Source of the DNA: Acidaminobacter sp.
GTDB lineage: Bacteria; Bacillota_A; Clostridia; Peptostreptococcales; Acidaminobacteraceae
DNA: 64,000 nucleotides
Assembly (NCBI GenBank): GCA_009881125.1
Contig: WXFH01000001.1
Location: 1 to 64,000 of the forward strand
Direction of reading: 5' to 3'
Shown: piece after piece, positions 34,404 through 43,035 of the stretch
Numbering within the stretch: position 1 is the stretch's first letter
Layout: every line of letters starts with the position of its first letter
Translations under genes and position numbers: made by a program
Notes under the pieces: model-generated
Told to the model about the DNA's origin: nothing
Databases searched by the model: none
Seen by the model: only the letters and a program-made list of their open reading frames with translations

Positions 34404-34685
34404 ATGTGGCGAATTTTGGTGTTTTTGGCGGTGGGCGTGACCATCGGCGCGGTAGTTAAGTTTGGGGAGCGGCAGAAGAAGTGGGTTGGGAGGCTTCAAC
34501 AAATCGGGGTCGTCCTGCTGCTGTTTTCCATGGGGCTGTCCATAGGCCTCAATGAGGAGATTCTGGGGAACCTTCGGTCGCTGGGGATGCAGGCGTTTAC
34601 CTACGCGGCGCTGACCAGTGTATTCAGCATCCTGGTGGTCTACGGACTCAGCCGGGTGCTTGTTCGGGAGGTGCGCCACAAATGA
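34404..34685 (+). CDS. LysO-like lysine exporter, N-terminal half as separate gene
   Basis: The 93-residue protein has three membrane helices and the start pattern of the LysO/YbjE family (VGVTIGAVVKFGERQKKWVGRLQQIGVVLLLFSMGLSIG, shown here only as a short cue). In Escherichia coli LysO is one protein; here the two halves are separate genes with an ATGA overlap, an arrangement known in Clostridia. It probably exports L-lysine or the analogue thialysine. Confidence 0.75.
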   Translation: MWRILVFLAVGVTIGAVVKFGERQKKWVGRLQQIGVVLLLFSMGLSIGLNEEILGNLRSLGMQAFTYAALTSVFSILVVYGLSRVLVREVRHK

Positions 34686-35278
34686 TTTGGATGCTGATTG
34701 GTGCGATCGCAGCGGGGATTGGCGTGGGATACGTCGCCCTTCCGCCTGAGGCGGGAGGTCTGATTGGGGAGCTCACCCTGTGGGCGCTGAATTTTTTGAT
34801 TCTGATGATTGGCATCGAGGTGGGCCAGAACCTCTCGGTGTTTAAGGAGATCCGGAAGCACGGGACCATGCTGGTGGCGATTCCCCTTGGGATCATTGCC
34901 GGCAGCGCTCTGGGGGGATTTGTATCGAGTCTGATGTTTGGCCAGCCCGCATCTACGGGGCTCGCCATAGCGGCGGGGTACGGCTGGTACAGCCTTTCCG
35001 GGATCCTGCTGACGACGCTGGACAGTGCCCAGACGGGGGCGGTGGCGTTCATGACCAATATCTTCAGGGAGCTCATGACGATCATCAGCGTGCCGTTCCT
35101 GGCAAAATATTTGAACCACTATTCGGCAATTGCCCCAGCGGGGGCGACTGCCATGGACTCGACGCTGCCGGTGATTTCGAGGTATACAGATCCTGAGGCG
35201 GCCATCATGGCGTTTTTCAGCGGGGTGGTGCTGTCTGCCCTGGTGCCGGTGCTGGTGCCGTTCTTTTACGGGTTGTAG
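34682..35278 (+). CDS. LysO-like lysine exporter, C-terminal half
   Basis: The 198-residue protein has about six membrane helices and the LysO features GYGWYSLSGILLTTL, acidic residues in FMTNIFRELMTI, and AGATAMDSTLPVI. It should form the exporter with the upstream three-helix protein, to which it is translationally coupled. Confidence 0.82.
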   Translation: MIWMLIGAIAAGIGVGYVALPPEAGGLIGELTLWALNFLILMIGIEVGQNLSVFKEIRKHGTMLVAIPLGIIAGSALGGFVSSLMFGQPASTGLAIAAGYGWYSLSGILLTTLDSAQTGAVAFMTNIFRELMTIISVPFLAKYLNHYSAIAPAGATAMDSTLPVISRYTDPEAAIMAFFSGVVLSALVPVLVPFFYGL

Positions 35279-35320
35279 GGTTTGCCGGGATGTCAATTTT
35301 GCGGGTGGCTGGGTTAGGTG

Positions 35321-35329
35321 ACCATCGGC
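35321..35329 (-). repeat. Dispersed 9-mer motif (intergenic copy)
   Basis: An exact ACCATCGGC preceded by GGTG, between the LysO-like gene and the DUF2148 gene. No hairpin partner is nearby. Confidence 0.7.
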
Positions 35330-35397
35330 TGAAGCTTTGAAGGGAACAGGTTAGGCGGGCCGAGGGGTCAGCTGTCGAAAATCAGGGAGGGTTAACA

Positions 35398-35925
35398 GTG
35401 AAAAACAACAATGTCTATCACGATGCGGTATTGAGAACGGCTCAGGATATGTGCGTGGCGGCTAAGACGGCGCCAAAGGGGCGCGGCGTGGATCATATTG
35501 AAACGGTGGTTTTGTCTGGGGCGGAGGCTTTGGAGCCGCTGGCAGAGCGCATGAAGGCGATTGGTGAAGAGGGCGGCGCGGCGTTTTTTGTCCGGGACGC
35601 GGCCAACGTTCTGAATTCGGAGGCGGTGGTGCTCATAGGCACGACGCTGTCTCAGCGCGGGGTGCCCCTCTGCGGGATGTGCGGGTATAAGGACTGCGGG
35701 GCGAGCAAGGCCGCGGGCGGGATCTGCACCTTCGACGTGACAGACCTGGGCATTGCGGTGGGGTCGGCGGTGTCACTGGCGGCGGATCGACGGGTGGACA
35801 ACCGGGTGATGTTTTCTATTGGGAAGGCGGCGGTTGAGCTGGGTCTTTTTGAGTCTGAGGTTAAGATTGCGTATGGGATGCCGCTGTCGGTCAAGGGGAA
35901 GAGCCCTTATTTTGACAGAGGGTAA
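35398..35925 (+). CDS. DUF2148 ferredoxin-domain protein
   Basis: The 175-residue protein has the DUF2148 layout: an N-terminal helix with MCVAAKTAPKGRGVD, then GTTLSQRGVPLCGMCGYKDCGAS with three clustered cysteines and a further Cys in GGICTFD. That suggests an iron-sulfur cluster. The start is GTG after GGGAGGG. It stands 128 bases before iorA and may act in redox metabolism of the 2-oxoacid pathway, though no function is established. Confidence 0.8.
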   Translation: MKNNNVYHDAVLRTAQDMCVAAKTAPKGRGVDHIETVVLSGAEALEPLAERMKAIGEEGGAAFFVRDAANVLNSEAVVLIGTTLSQRGVPLCGMCGYKDCGASKAAGGICTFDVTDLGIAVGSAVSLAADRRVDNRVMFSIGKAAVELGLFESEVKIAYGMPLSVKGKSPYFDRG

Positions 35926-36053
35926 TCTAATTTGTTGGCTGTGTTGGATGCGAATTCTGACTTGGAAGACAGCGTAATACAATTTGAAATTTCTTGTGCT
36001 TGAGCAGGCGTGATAGGGAACTTAAGGCAATAGTCTTTGAGGGAGGGATCTTC

Positions 36054-37973
36054 TTGGAAGTCAAGCTGATGACAGGGAATGAGGCGGCGGCCCGGGGGTT
36101 TTACGAGGCCGGCGGTCTGGTGGCGTCAAGCTATCCGGGCTCACCGACAGTAGAGCTGCTGGAGGCGGTCCGGGCGTATTCACCAGAGGTCTATGCAGAG
36201 TTTTCCGTCAATGAGAAGGTGGCGTTGGAGGTCGGGATTGGCGCGTCCTTCACGGGGGCTAGGGCCATGGTATCCATGAAGCATGTGGGGGTCAACATAG
36301 CCATGGATCCACTCATGACGTTTACGCAAACGCCTATTCAGGGTGGATTTTTGCTGGTGTCAGGGGAAGACCCCGGCATGGCGTCCTCCCAAAACGAGCA
36401 GGATAACCGGGTGCTGGGGAAATTCGCCAATATGGCGATTCTGGATCCGGGCTCTTCCCAGGAAGCCAAGGACTTTGCCAAGCTTGGGTTTTCCCTCAGC
36501 GAGGACTATGGTCTGCCGGTTATGCTCCGCATGACAAGCCGGGTCTGCCACAGCCGGGGGCCGGTTGAAGAATTGGAGCGGGAAGTTCGGGACATCTCGG
36601 GCTTTTCCAAGATCCCGGAGGATTTTGGCATGGTGCCGCCCAACACGTTTCCAAAGCAATTTGAGATGAAAAAGCGCATTGAGCGCTTGACGGAGGATGC
36701 TTCCGGTTGGGACATCAACTTCCTGGAGGTTTGGGAGGAAGATGGGAGAAACTCGGTGCAGCGGCTAGCGCCTATTGACCCCCAGTTTCTCTCTCCGCAC
36801 AAGACCCTGATTATCACCTCGGGGCTATTGTACTACAACCTGAAAGAGCTGGAGGCGCCTGTCGACATATACAAGCTGGGCATGGTGTATCCGCTGCCAA
36901 TAGAAGCACTCCGGTCTCTGGCAGAGGATTACGAGCAGGTGCTGGTTCTGGAGGAGCTGACGCCGTTCATTGAGAACGAGCTCAAGATCCACGGCATTGC
37001 CTGTGAAGGTAAAAAATACTTCAGCTTTACCGGAGAGCTGCATACGGAGCTGATTGAGGCGGGACTGGTGAAAGCCGGTGTCCTTAAGGCAGCGAATTAT
37101 GAGACCGCCGGAGAAGTGGACACAGTAGCCCGGATTTCCATGTTCTGCGCGGGCTGTCCGCACCGGCCGGTGTTTGACATACTGAAGAAGATCAAAATCA
37201 GCGTGATTGGTGATATTGGCTGCTACTCCCTGGCGGTGCTGGAGCCGCTGCATATGCTGAATACGATTATTAGTATGGGGGCGACCATCGGCATAATGAA
37301 GGGCATGAGCAAGGCGCTGTCCCTCAGCGGGAAGGCGGAGCCACTGGTCAGCGTGATTGGGGACGGCACGTTCTTCCACTCGGGCATGACAGGGGCGCTG
37401 AACCTGCTGCACCAGCTGGATCCGGCAGCCAACCTGACGCTGATCATCCTGAACAACGGGACCACAGCCATGACAGGCGGCCAGATGACCGCCACCTCCG
37501 GCAGCTACACGAAGGACTGGGACATGAACACCTCCATTCCGGAGCTGCTGAAGGCCATGGGCTTCCCGAGAGTCAGGGTCGTGGACCAGTTTGACTACAA
37601 GGGGGCCAAGGCGGCCATTGAGGAGGAGCTGAAGTTTGAGGGGCTGTCCATCGTGATGACCACCCGGCCGTGCGCCCTCAATTTCAAGATCCGCGAGCCG
37701 TATTTCGTCGTGGACCCGCAGATTTGTATTGGCTGCCGCAGCTGTGTCAAAACCAATTGCCCGCCGATAGTCATGAAAGCCTACAACGGCATCGAAAAGC
37801 TCAAATCTTCCATTGACCCGGACCTTTGCGTGGGCTGCTCGGTCTGTTCACAAGTGTGCCCGGTCAGCGCGATTTCGCGTGTCGGGGACAAAGGCCGAAA
37901 CGGGGAAAAAGCCTCAACGCTGGTTGAAGCCCTGCCGGCGGACAAGTCTCCGGAAGAAGGGGGGAAGCGGTGA
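36054..37973 (+). CDS. iorA: Indolepyruvate:ferredoxin oxidoreductase alpha subunit
   Basis: The 639-residue protein has the pyruvate-ferredoxin-oxidoreductase N-terminal domain (GLVASSYPGSPTVELLE), a TPP-binding domain (VIGDGTFFHSGMTGALNLL) and a C-terminal pair of [4Fe-4S] motifs (CIGCRSCVKTNCP, CVGCSVCSQVCP). It oxidatively decarboxylates aryl pyruvates from aromatic amino acids to aryl-acetyl-CoA, reducing ferredoxin. The start is TTG at 36054, with GGGAGGG eight bases before. An earlier ORF start at 35994 has no ribosome binding site. It is coupled to iorB. Confidence 0.9.
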   Translation: MEVKLMTGNEAAARGFYEAGGLVASSYPGSPTVELLEAVRAYSPEVYAEFSVNEKVALEVGIGASFTGARAMVSMKHVGVNIAMDPLMTFTQTPIQGGFLLVSGEDPGMASSQNEQDNRVLGKFANMAILDPGSSQEAKDFAKLGFSLSEDYGLPVMLRMTSRVCHSRGPVEELEREVRDISGFSKIPEDFGMVPPNTFPKQFEMKKRIERLTEDASGWDINFLEVWEEDGRNSVQRLAPIDPQFLSPHKTLIITSGLLYYNLKELEAPVDIYKLGMVYPLPIEALRSLAEDYEQVLVLEELTPFIENELKIHGIACEGKKYFSFTGELHTELIEAGLVKAGVLKAANYETAGEVDTVARISMFCAGCPHRPVFDILKKIKISVIGDIGCYSLAVLEPLHMLNTIISMGATIGIMKGMSKALSLSGKAEPLVSVIGDGTFFHSGMTGALNLLHQLDPAANLTLIILNNGTTAMTGGQMTATSGSYTKDWDMNTSIPELLKAMGFPRVRVVDQFDYKGAKAAIEEELKFEGLSIVMTTRPCALNFKIREPYFVVDPQICIGCRSCVKTNCPPIVMKAYNGIEKLKSSIDPDLCVGCSVCSQVCPVSAISRVGDKGRNGEKASTLVEALPADKSPEEGGKR

Positions 37974-38557
37974 TGGTTAAAAACATTATGCTGGGCGGCG
38001 TCGGCGGCCAGGGGCTCGTCATGACGACGGCCATTATCAGCGAGGCTGCTTTCCTGGCTGGCTTCGACGTCAAGACGAACGACGTGATCGGGCTGTCTCA
38101 GCGGGGCGGCAAGGTATGGGGCAGCGTGCGCTATGGGGAAGAGGTCTTTTCGCCTAACATTGCGCCTGGCCGCGCGGATGTGCTGTTGGCTCTGGAGGCG
38201 CTGGAAGGCCTGCGGTGGAGCGGGTTCGTGAAGGCTGGCGGCGTGGTGATCCTGAATACTGCGAAGATTCCGCCGGTGCCTGTGATTACGGAGAAGGCGG
38301 CGTATCCGGAGGACATCGAAGGGTTGATTGCGGGGGATGGCCAGAGAGCGGTCGAGGTCAGGGCGGTCAATGCGCTGGAAGAGGCCCGGAAGCTGGGTAA
38401 TTTGAAAGTGGTGAATATGGTGACTATCGGTATGCTCTCTGCAGTGCTGGAGGACATTCCGGTGGACTGCTGGCGCCAAGCCATAGAGGCTCACGTGCCG
38501 GAAAAGACGCTGGCGCTGAACCTGAAAGCATTTGATCTTGGGCGCGAGATCAGGTAA
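37973..38557 (+). CDS. iorB: Indolepyruvate:ferredoxin oxidoreductase beta subunit
   Basis: The 194-residue gamma-type 2-oxoacid oxidoreductase subunit has GGVGGQGLVMTTAIISEAA, DVIGLSQRGGKVWGSVRYG and ADVLLALEALEGLRW. It completes the IorAB enzyme of aromatic amino-acid fermentation. The stop of iorA and the ATG overlap as TGATG, following a GGGGGAAG ribosome binding site. Confidence 0.9.
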   Translation: MVKNIMLGGVGGQGLVMTTAIISEAAFLAGFDVKTNDVIGLSQRGGKVWGSVRYGEEVFSPNIAPGRADVLLALEALEGLRWSGFVKAGGVVILNTAKIPPVPVITEKAAYPEDIEGLIAGDGQRAVEVRAVNALEEARKLGNLKVVNMVTIGMLSAVLEDIPVDCWRQAIEAHVPEKTLALNLKAFDLGREIR

Positions 38558-38667
38558 CATTGAAAAGATGAGAAGTGTTTTTACTGCCGCGCGGTGCCGG
38601 GCCAATCTTTGAGTCCGGTGCCGCGTCTTGGCGTCGTGAGATATGGTATTTTTATGAGGTGAAGAGG

Positions 38668-40014
38668 TTGAAGGAAATAGAAGTATTTGGACATGCGAAG
38701 TCAGACACCGAAACAAACTCGGTGTCAGACACTGAAACAAACTTGGTGTCAGACACCGAAACAAACTCGGTGTCAGACACCGAAACAAACTCGGTGTCAG
38801 ACACTGAAACAAACTCGGTGTCAGACACTGAAACAAACTTGGTGTCAGACACTGAAACAAACTTGGTGTCAGACACTGAAACAAACTTGGTGTCAGACAC
38901 TGAAACAAACTCGGTGTCAGACACCGAAACAAACTCGGTATCTGACACCGAAACAAACTCGGTGTCAGACACCGAAACAAACTCGGTGTCAGACACCGTC
39001 CTTTCAAACGCGGCGGATACTGGATCCGGTATCGCGGGGCCTGGGCTGTCCGGGCCGGGCTGCGAGATCATTGAGCCGGAGGGGCCGCTTAAGTCGCTGC
39101 GGGAGATCGAACGCAGTCTAACGAAGACTTACAAGAAGGACCTGTGGTCCAAGTTTGTGCAGGCCATCAACGACTATGACATGCTTAAGCCCGGGGACAA
39201 GGTGGCAGTGGCCATTTCCGGGGGCAAGGACAGCATGCTGATGGCAAAGCTGTTTCAAGAACTGAAGCGCCACCAGAAGTTCCCCTTTGAGGTGGAATTC
39301 ATCTCCATGGACCCGGGGTATCATCCGGAGATCCGGAAACTAATGGAGGAAAACTGCCGGCACTTGGGGATTCAGCTGGAGATCTTTGATAAGAAGGTCT
39401 TTGAATCCATTGAAAAGCTCGCGTCGGATTATCCCTGCTACCTCTGCGCCAAGATGCGCAGGGGGATTCTCTATAAGAAAGCCCGGGAGCTGGGATGCAA
39501 TAAGGTGGCGCTGGGGCATCACCACGACGACGTCATTGAGACGACCCTGCTGAACCTGTTCTTCCAGGGGACCTTCGGGACTATGATGCCGAAGCTGAAA
39601 TCCACCAATTATCCCGGCATAGAACTGATTCGGCCGATGTACTACATCCGCGAAAAGGACATCCTGAGGTTCACCCAGTCCTCAGGCATCTGGCCGCTGA
39701 ACTGCGCCTGCATGGTAGCCGCCAAGCGGACTTCGAACCGCCGCTACGAGCTGAAGGCGCTGCTTGAGACTCTGAAGACCATGAACCCGGATGTGGAGAA
39801 GTGCCTCTTCCACGCGGCGGAAAACGTGGATATGGGGATGGTCCTGGGCTGGCGAAAGGACGGCGCCGTGCACTCTTTCCTGGACGCCTATGAGGAAAGG
39901 ATGCCTAAGAGCTGGCTGGAAATGGACAATGAGGCTGGTTCAGGAACTGTCGGCGCCTCTGCCGGCTATTTGGATGAGACAGTCATTAATAGGGGAGGCG
40001 ATCAAGATGAATAG
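38668..40014 (+). CDS. TtcA-like PP-loop protein with octapeptide-repeat N-terminus
   Basis: Residues from about 150 on form a TtcA-type ATP pyrophosphatase: PP-loop AISGGKDSM, cysteine pair YPCYLC, GHHHDDVIETTLLNL, and cysteines in WPLNCACM. Relatives thiolate cytidine-32 of tRNA using a 4Fe-4S cluster. The preceding region is unique: twelve in-frame copies of Ser-Asp-Thr-Glu-Thr-Asn-(Ser/Leu)-Val coded by a 24-bp DNA array. The TTG at 38668 follows GAGGTGAAGAGG and was preferred to 38575. Each repeat contains an in-frame GTG, so initiation inside the array is also possible. It overlaps the LysE-like gene by eight bases. Confidence 0.8.
   Translation: MKEIEVFGHAKSDTETNSVSDTETNLVSDTETNSVSDTETNSVSDTETNSVSDTETNLVSDTETNLVSDTETNLVSDTETNSVSDTETNSVSDTETNSVSDTETNSVSDTVLSNAADTGSGIAGPGLSGPGCEIIEPEGPLKSLREIERSLTKTYKKDLWSKFVQAINDYDMLKPGDKVAVAISGGKDSMLMAKLFQELKRHQKFPFEVEFISMDPGYHPEIRKLMEENCRHLGIQLEIFDKKVFESIEKLASDYPCYLCAKMRRGILYKKARELGCNKVALGHHHDDVIETTLLNLFFQGTFGTMMPKLKSTNYPGIELIRPMYYIREKDILRFTQSSGIWPLNCACMVAAKRTSNRRYELKALLETLKTMNPDVEKCLFHAAENVDMGMVLGWRKDGAVHSFLDAYEERMPKSWLEMDNEAGSGTVGASAGYLDETVINRGGDQDE
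38700..38999 (+). repeat. Tandem array of 12.5 24-bp units inside a coding region
   Basis: The unit is a 12-bp core GTGTCAGACACC plus a 12-bp spacer GAAACAAACTCG. It is repeated twelve times with a partial thirteenth; variants are TTGG for TCGG, ACTG for ACCG, and one TATCTGACACC. The 24-bp unit keeps the frame open and all strands show repeat-encoded ORFs. The same core appears singly at 2285, 9857, 50541 and 61397. Confidence 0.92.
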
Positions 40015-40639
40015 CCTGTTTCAGGGCTTCCTGCTGGGGCTGGCCTATGTGGCGCCAATTGGCATGCAGAATCTCAATGTCATCAATTCCGCCCTGACTA
40101 TGGATCGATGGCGGGCGCTCATGGTGGCCTGGATCACGGTTCTCTTTGACATTTCCCTGGCGGTGGTATGTTTTCTGGGCGTGGGCACCCTTGTTGGGGC
40201 CAATGACCTGATTCGCGCGGCCTTTCTTCTCGTGGGCGGCATTATGGTCGTCAGTATTGGCGTGAGTATCATGCGGTCGACACCGAAGCTGGAAACAGAC
40301 CGGACGCCAAAGACGATCCAGGCCATAGCGCTGACCTGCTTTGTGGTGACCTGGATGAACCCCCAGGCGCTGATTGACGGCTCGCTGCTCCTTGGCGGGA
40401 TGAAGGCCACGCTGACGGCAGCCCAGGGCAACCTGTTTCTCCTTGGCGTCTGCGCGGCGTCCATGACTTGGTTTACGGGGCTTTCCCTGGTTACAAACCA
40501 CTTCAACAAACTGATCGACCTGAAGGTGCTCAAAATAGTGAACCTGGTCTGCGGCGCCATTGTGATCTACTTTGGCCTCAAGCTGTTCGTCAGCTTTTAT
40601 GGGCTGATTCCAACTGTCATGGCAGCGCTGGGGCGGTAG
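40007..40639 (+). CDS. LysE/ArgO-family amino-acid exporter
   Basis: The 210-residue protein has six membrane helices and the family start pattern FLLGLAYVAPIGMQNLNVIN. It also has TWMNPQALIDGSLLLGG, as in LysE and ArgO exporters of lysine or arginine. The ATG follows AGGGGAGG and lies inside the end of the TtcA-like gene. With the LysO-like pair at 34404, the window has two basic-amino-acid exporters. Confidence 0.85.
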   Translation: MNSLFQGFLLGLAYVAPIGMQNLNVINSALTMDRWRALMVAWITVLFDISLAVVCFLGVGTLVGANDLIRAAFLLVGGIMVVSIGVSIMRSTPKLETDRTPKTIQAIALTCFVVTWMNPQALIDGSLLLGGMKATLTAAQGNLFLLGVCAASMTWFTGLSLVTNHFNKLIDLKVLKIVNLVCGAIVIYFGLKLFVSFYGLIPTVMAALGR

Positions 40640-40648
40640 ATTTTCGCT

Positions 40649-40725
40649 TTGGTGACGCGGACGGCTTTCAACTTGGTGACGCGGACAAAAACCCATTTGG
40701 GGACGGACGGTAATGAATTTGTAAT
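40649..40725 (-). repeat. 24-bp-family array, GTCCGCGTCACC branch
   Basis: TTGGTGACGCGGAC starts at 40649 and 40673, and TTGGGGACGG at about 40696: units of 24 bp. It ends GGTAATGAATTTGTAA. It fills the gap before the ABC exporter gene. Confidence 0.75.
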
Positions 40726-40741
40726 AAAAGGAGACTCCTAA

Positions 40742-42502
40742 ATGATCAAACGGTTTGCCGGATATTTCCGGCCGCACCTTCACTTATTCGTACTCGACAT
40801 GGTCTTCGCGTTTCTGATCGCGGCCATTGACCTGGTGTTCCCGGTCTTGTCCCGTCAGATCGTCAACGACTTCATTCCCAATCAAAACCTGGCTATGCTG
40901 ATCAACTACTCGCTGATCGCCCTGGGCCTCTTCGTAATCCGGATGTTCAGCTCCTATGTCGTGGGCTACTGGGGCCACATCATGGGCGCCAGAATCGAGG
41001 TCGACATGAAGCGGGACCTCTTCACCCACATGCAGAAGCTCCACCACAAGTTCTTCGACAAGAACCGGACCGGCCAGATCATGAACCGCTTCACCGGCGA
41101 CCTGTTCGAGGTCGCGGAGCTGGCCCATCACGGCCCGGAGGATCTCTTCATCTCCGCCGTCATGCTGCTGGGCAGCTTTTTCATCCTGCTGACCATCAAC
41201 GTACCTCTGACTCTGATCGTCTTCTCTTTCATTGCGATCCTCATCATCTTCACCCTCTGGCGCCGCGTCGCCATGCTGAAGGCCTTCCGCGCCCAAAAGG
41301 CCCGACACGCCGACCTCAACTCCAAGCTTGAGAACAGCGTCACCGGCATCCGCCTGGCCAAAGCTTTCTCCAACGAAGGCTACGAGCAGGACCGGTTTGA
41401 ATACTACAACCGTCAGTACTACGAGTCCAAGGGCCAGTCCTTCTTCCAAATGAGCATCTTCATGATGGTCAACGGCTTTCTCACCGATCTCCTCAACCTG
41501 GCTGTGATCGCTGTGGGCGGATACTTCGTCTTCATGAGCTGGATCAACCTGGGGGACCTGCTGGCCTACATCCTCTACGTCAGCTTCATGCTCAAGCCGG
41601 TCCGCCGCCTGATGGAATTCACCCAGCAGCTGCAGCTTGGCCTTTCGGGTCTTGAGCGCTTCGCGGAAATCATGGACACCGACCCCGAGATCGTCGATGC
41701 GCCTGACGCCGTAGACCTTGACGACATCAAAGGCGAGATCGAATTCGACAACGTCTCCTTCCGCTATAACCAGGAGGATAGCGACGTCCTGAAGGCGTTC
41801 ACCCTGAAGATCAAGCCCGGCGAGAAAGTGGCCATTGTGGGGGCTTCGGGCGTGGGCAAGACGACCATCGCCCAACTCGTTCCCAGGTTTTATGAGATCC
41901 AGGAAGGCGCCATCCGCCTGGACGGCAAGGACATCAGAAAAATCAAGCTCAGCGCTTTGAGGGACAAGATTGGCATAGTCAGCCAGGACGTCCTGATCTT
42001 CTATGGCACCATCAAGGAGAACATCCTCTACGGCCGCCCGAACGCCACCGACGACGAGGTCTTCGAGGCCGCCAGGCGCGCCAACATCCACAACTTCATC
42101 CTCTCCCTGGACAAGGGCTACGAGACCATTGTGGGCGAGCGCGGCATCATGCTCTCCGGCGGCCAGAAGCAGCGCCTCTCCATTGCCCGCCTTTTCCTGA
42201 AGAATCCCGAGATTCTGATCCTCGACGAGGCCACCAGCGCCCTGGATAATGAGAACGAAGCCATTGTCCAGCGCTCCTTAGAAGCTTTAGCCGATGGTCG
42301 CACCGCCATCATCATAGCCCACCGTCTATCAACCCTCCGCAGCTCTGACCGGATCATTGTCCTGGATCAGGGCAAAATCGCGGAAGAGGGCACCGAAGAC
42401 CAGCTCCTGGAGCAAAAGGGCATCTACTGGCAGCTCCGAAGACTAGGTCTCGGCGAAAGCGACTCAAGTCTGATTCTGGCAGCGGAGAGTGCGGCGCTTT
42501 AG
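40742..42502 (+). CDS. ABC exporter (fused membrane and ATPase domains)
   Basis: The 586-residue half-transporter has six membrane helices (residues ~15-320). Its ATPase domain has Walker A GASGVGKTT, signature LSGGQKQRLS, Walker B ILILDEATSALD and the switch histidine in IIAHRLSTL. It resembles MsbA/BmrA-type multidrug or lipid exporters and would work as a homodimer or with a partner not seen here. AAAGGAGAC precedes the ATG. An exact GCCGATGGT lies at 42290 within the ATPase region. Confidence 0.9.
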   Translation: MIKRFAGYFRPHLHLFVLDMVFAFLIAAIDLVFPVLSRQIVNDFIPNQNLAMLINYSLIALGLFVIRMFSSYVVGYWGHIMGARIEVDMKRDLFTHMQKLHHKFFDKNRTGQIMNRFTGDLFEVAELAHHGPEDLFISAVMLLGSFFILLTINVPLTLIVFSFIAILIIFTLWRRVAMLKAFRAQKARHADLNSKLENSVTGIRLAKAFSNEGYEQDRFEYYNRQYYESKGQSFFQMSIFMMVNGFLTDLLNLAVIAVGGYFVFMSWINLGDLLAYILYVSFMLKPVRRLMEFTQQLQLGLSGLERFAEIMDTDPEIVDAPDAVDLDDIKGEIEFDNVSFRYNQEDSDVLKAFTLKIKPGEKVAIVGASGVGKTTIAQLVPRFYEIQEGAIRLDGKDIRKIKLSALRDKIGIVSQDVLIFYGTIKENILYGRPNATDDEVFEAARRANIHNFILSLDKGYETIVGERGIMLSGGQKQRLSIARLFLKNPEILILDEATSALDNENEAIVQRSLEALADGRTAIIIAHRLSTLRSSDRIIVLDQGKIAEEGTEDQLLEQKGIYWQLRRLGLGESDSSLILAAESAAL

Positions 42503-42525
42503 GAAAACTGAAAAAATCAAAAGGA

Positions 42526-42555
42526 AAAGAGGCGCCCGCGGGCGCCTCTTTCGTG
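42526..42555 (+). terminator. Intrinsic terminator after ABC exporter
   Basis: AAAGAGGCGCC and GGCGCCTCTTT form an 11-bp stem with a CGCG loop, followed by TCGTGTTTTG. It is a strong GC-rich hairpin with a modest T-run. Confidence 0.8.
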
Positions 42556-42631
42556 TTTTGTGAGGGGTAATCATACTTGTTCGGAAGTGAAGTTCGGAGG
42601 GCTGGTGAATCCATTGATATAACAAGCTTTC

Positions 42632-42737
42632 CACATTTTTCGAGTTTTTTTAATCAAAAAAAACACATTTTTCTATATAAATCACCGCATTCAAAACACA
42701 TTTTTCGTTGTTTTTTGACCGAAGATTTCACATTTTT
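42632..42737 (+). repeat. Four regularly spaced CACATTTTT(C) repeats
   Basis: CACATTTTT starts at 42632, 42664, 42697 and 42729, i.e. every 32-33 bp, about three helical turns. Further A/T tracts lie between. The arrangement suggests phased curved DNA or same-face binding sites. The stretch is much richer in A+T than its surroundings and holds no gene. Confidence 0.7.
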
Positions 42738-42761
42738 AAGCAATCAGGACAAAGCTTCAGG

Positions 42762-42812
42762 TTGGTGACGCGGACAACTTTCAACTTGGGGACGGTAATG
42801 ATTTTGTAACAT
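42762..42812 (-). repeat. 24-bp-family element, GTCCGCGTCACC branch
   Basis: TTGGTGACGCGGAC at 42762 and TTGGGGACGG at 42786 are 24 bp apart, followed by TAATGATTTTGTAAC. It is nearly identical to the element at 40649. Confidence 0.75.
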
Positions 42813-42830
42813 TCGCAATCTTCAAAATAA

Positions 42831-42857
42831 AAAAGCGATCCCTCAGGATCGCTTTTC
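42831..42857 (-). terminator. Intrinsic terminator of tRNA-Leu
   Basis: AAAAGCGATCC and GGATCGCTTTT form an 11-bp stem with a four-base loop. On the minus strand a T-run follows, 14 bases after the tRNA 3' end. Confidence 0.88.
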
Positions 42858-42870
42858 CATTTTCTCAGTT

Positions 42871-42957
42871 TGGTGCGAGAGGCGGGATTTGAACCCGCAC
42901 GAGCATTAGCCCGCTACCCCCTCAAGATAGTGCGTCTGCCAGTTTCGCCACTCTCGC
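42871..42957 (-). tRNA. tRNA-Leu, anticodon GAG
   Basis: The 87-base sequence reads GCGAGAGTGGCGAAACTGGC at its 5' end. It has an anticodon arm CTATC-TTGAGGG-GGTAG (anticodon GAG), a long variable arm typical of class II tRNAs, a GGTTCAAATCC T-arm, and CCA encoded at 42871-42873. The acceptor arms GCGAGAG and CTCTCGC pair fully. It reads CUC and CUU codons. Confidence 0.95.
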
Positions 42958-42978
42958 CCGCAAATCAGAACAAAACTA

Positions 42979-43007
42979 ATGTTAAAGCATAATGGGCGAA
43001 GTGTCAA
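42979..43007 (-). promoter_or_regulatory. tRNA-Leu promoter
   Basis: On the minus strand TTGACA (43002-43007) is followed after 17 bases by TAACAT (42979-42984). The -10 ends 22 bases before the mature tRNA. Confidence 0.75.
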
Positions 43008-43035
43008 CGGTTTATTATAAAATATTTTAATTTTT

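Noticed and set aside
38700..38999. CRISPR array
   Set aside because: Repeats are directly adjacent 24-bp units with no unique spacers, and no cas genes are present.
37781..39007. 408-codon minus-strand frame with Arg-Cys-Leu-Thr-Pro-Ser-Leu-Phe repeats
   Set aside because: The repeats are the back translation of the 24-bp array; the frame runs across iorA/iorB antisense with no start signal.
40784..42091. 435-codon open frame on the minus strand opposite the ABC exporter
   Set aside because: It is a shadow of the exporter gene: no ribosome binding site, no domain, acidic/Val/Asp-rich composition typical of antisense frames.
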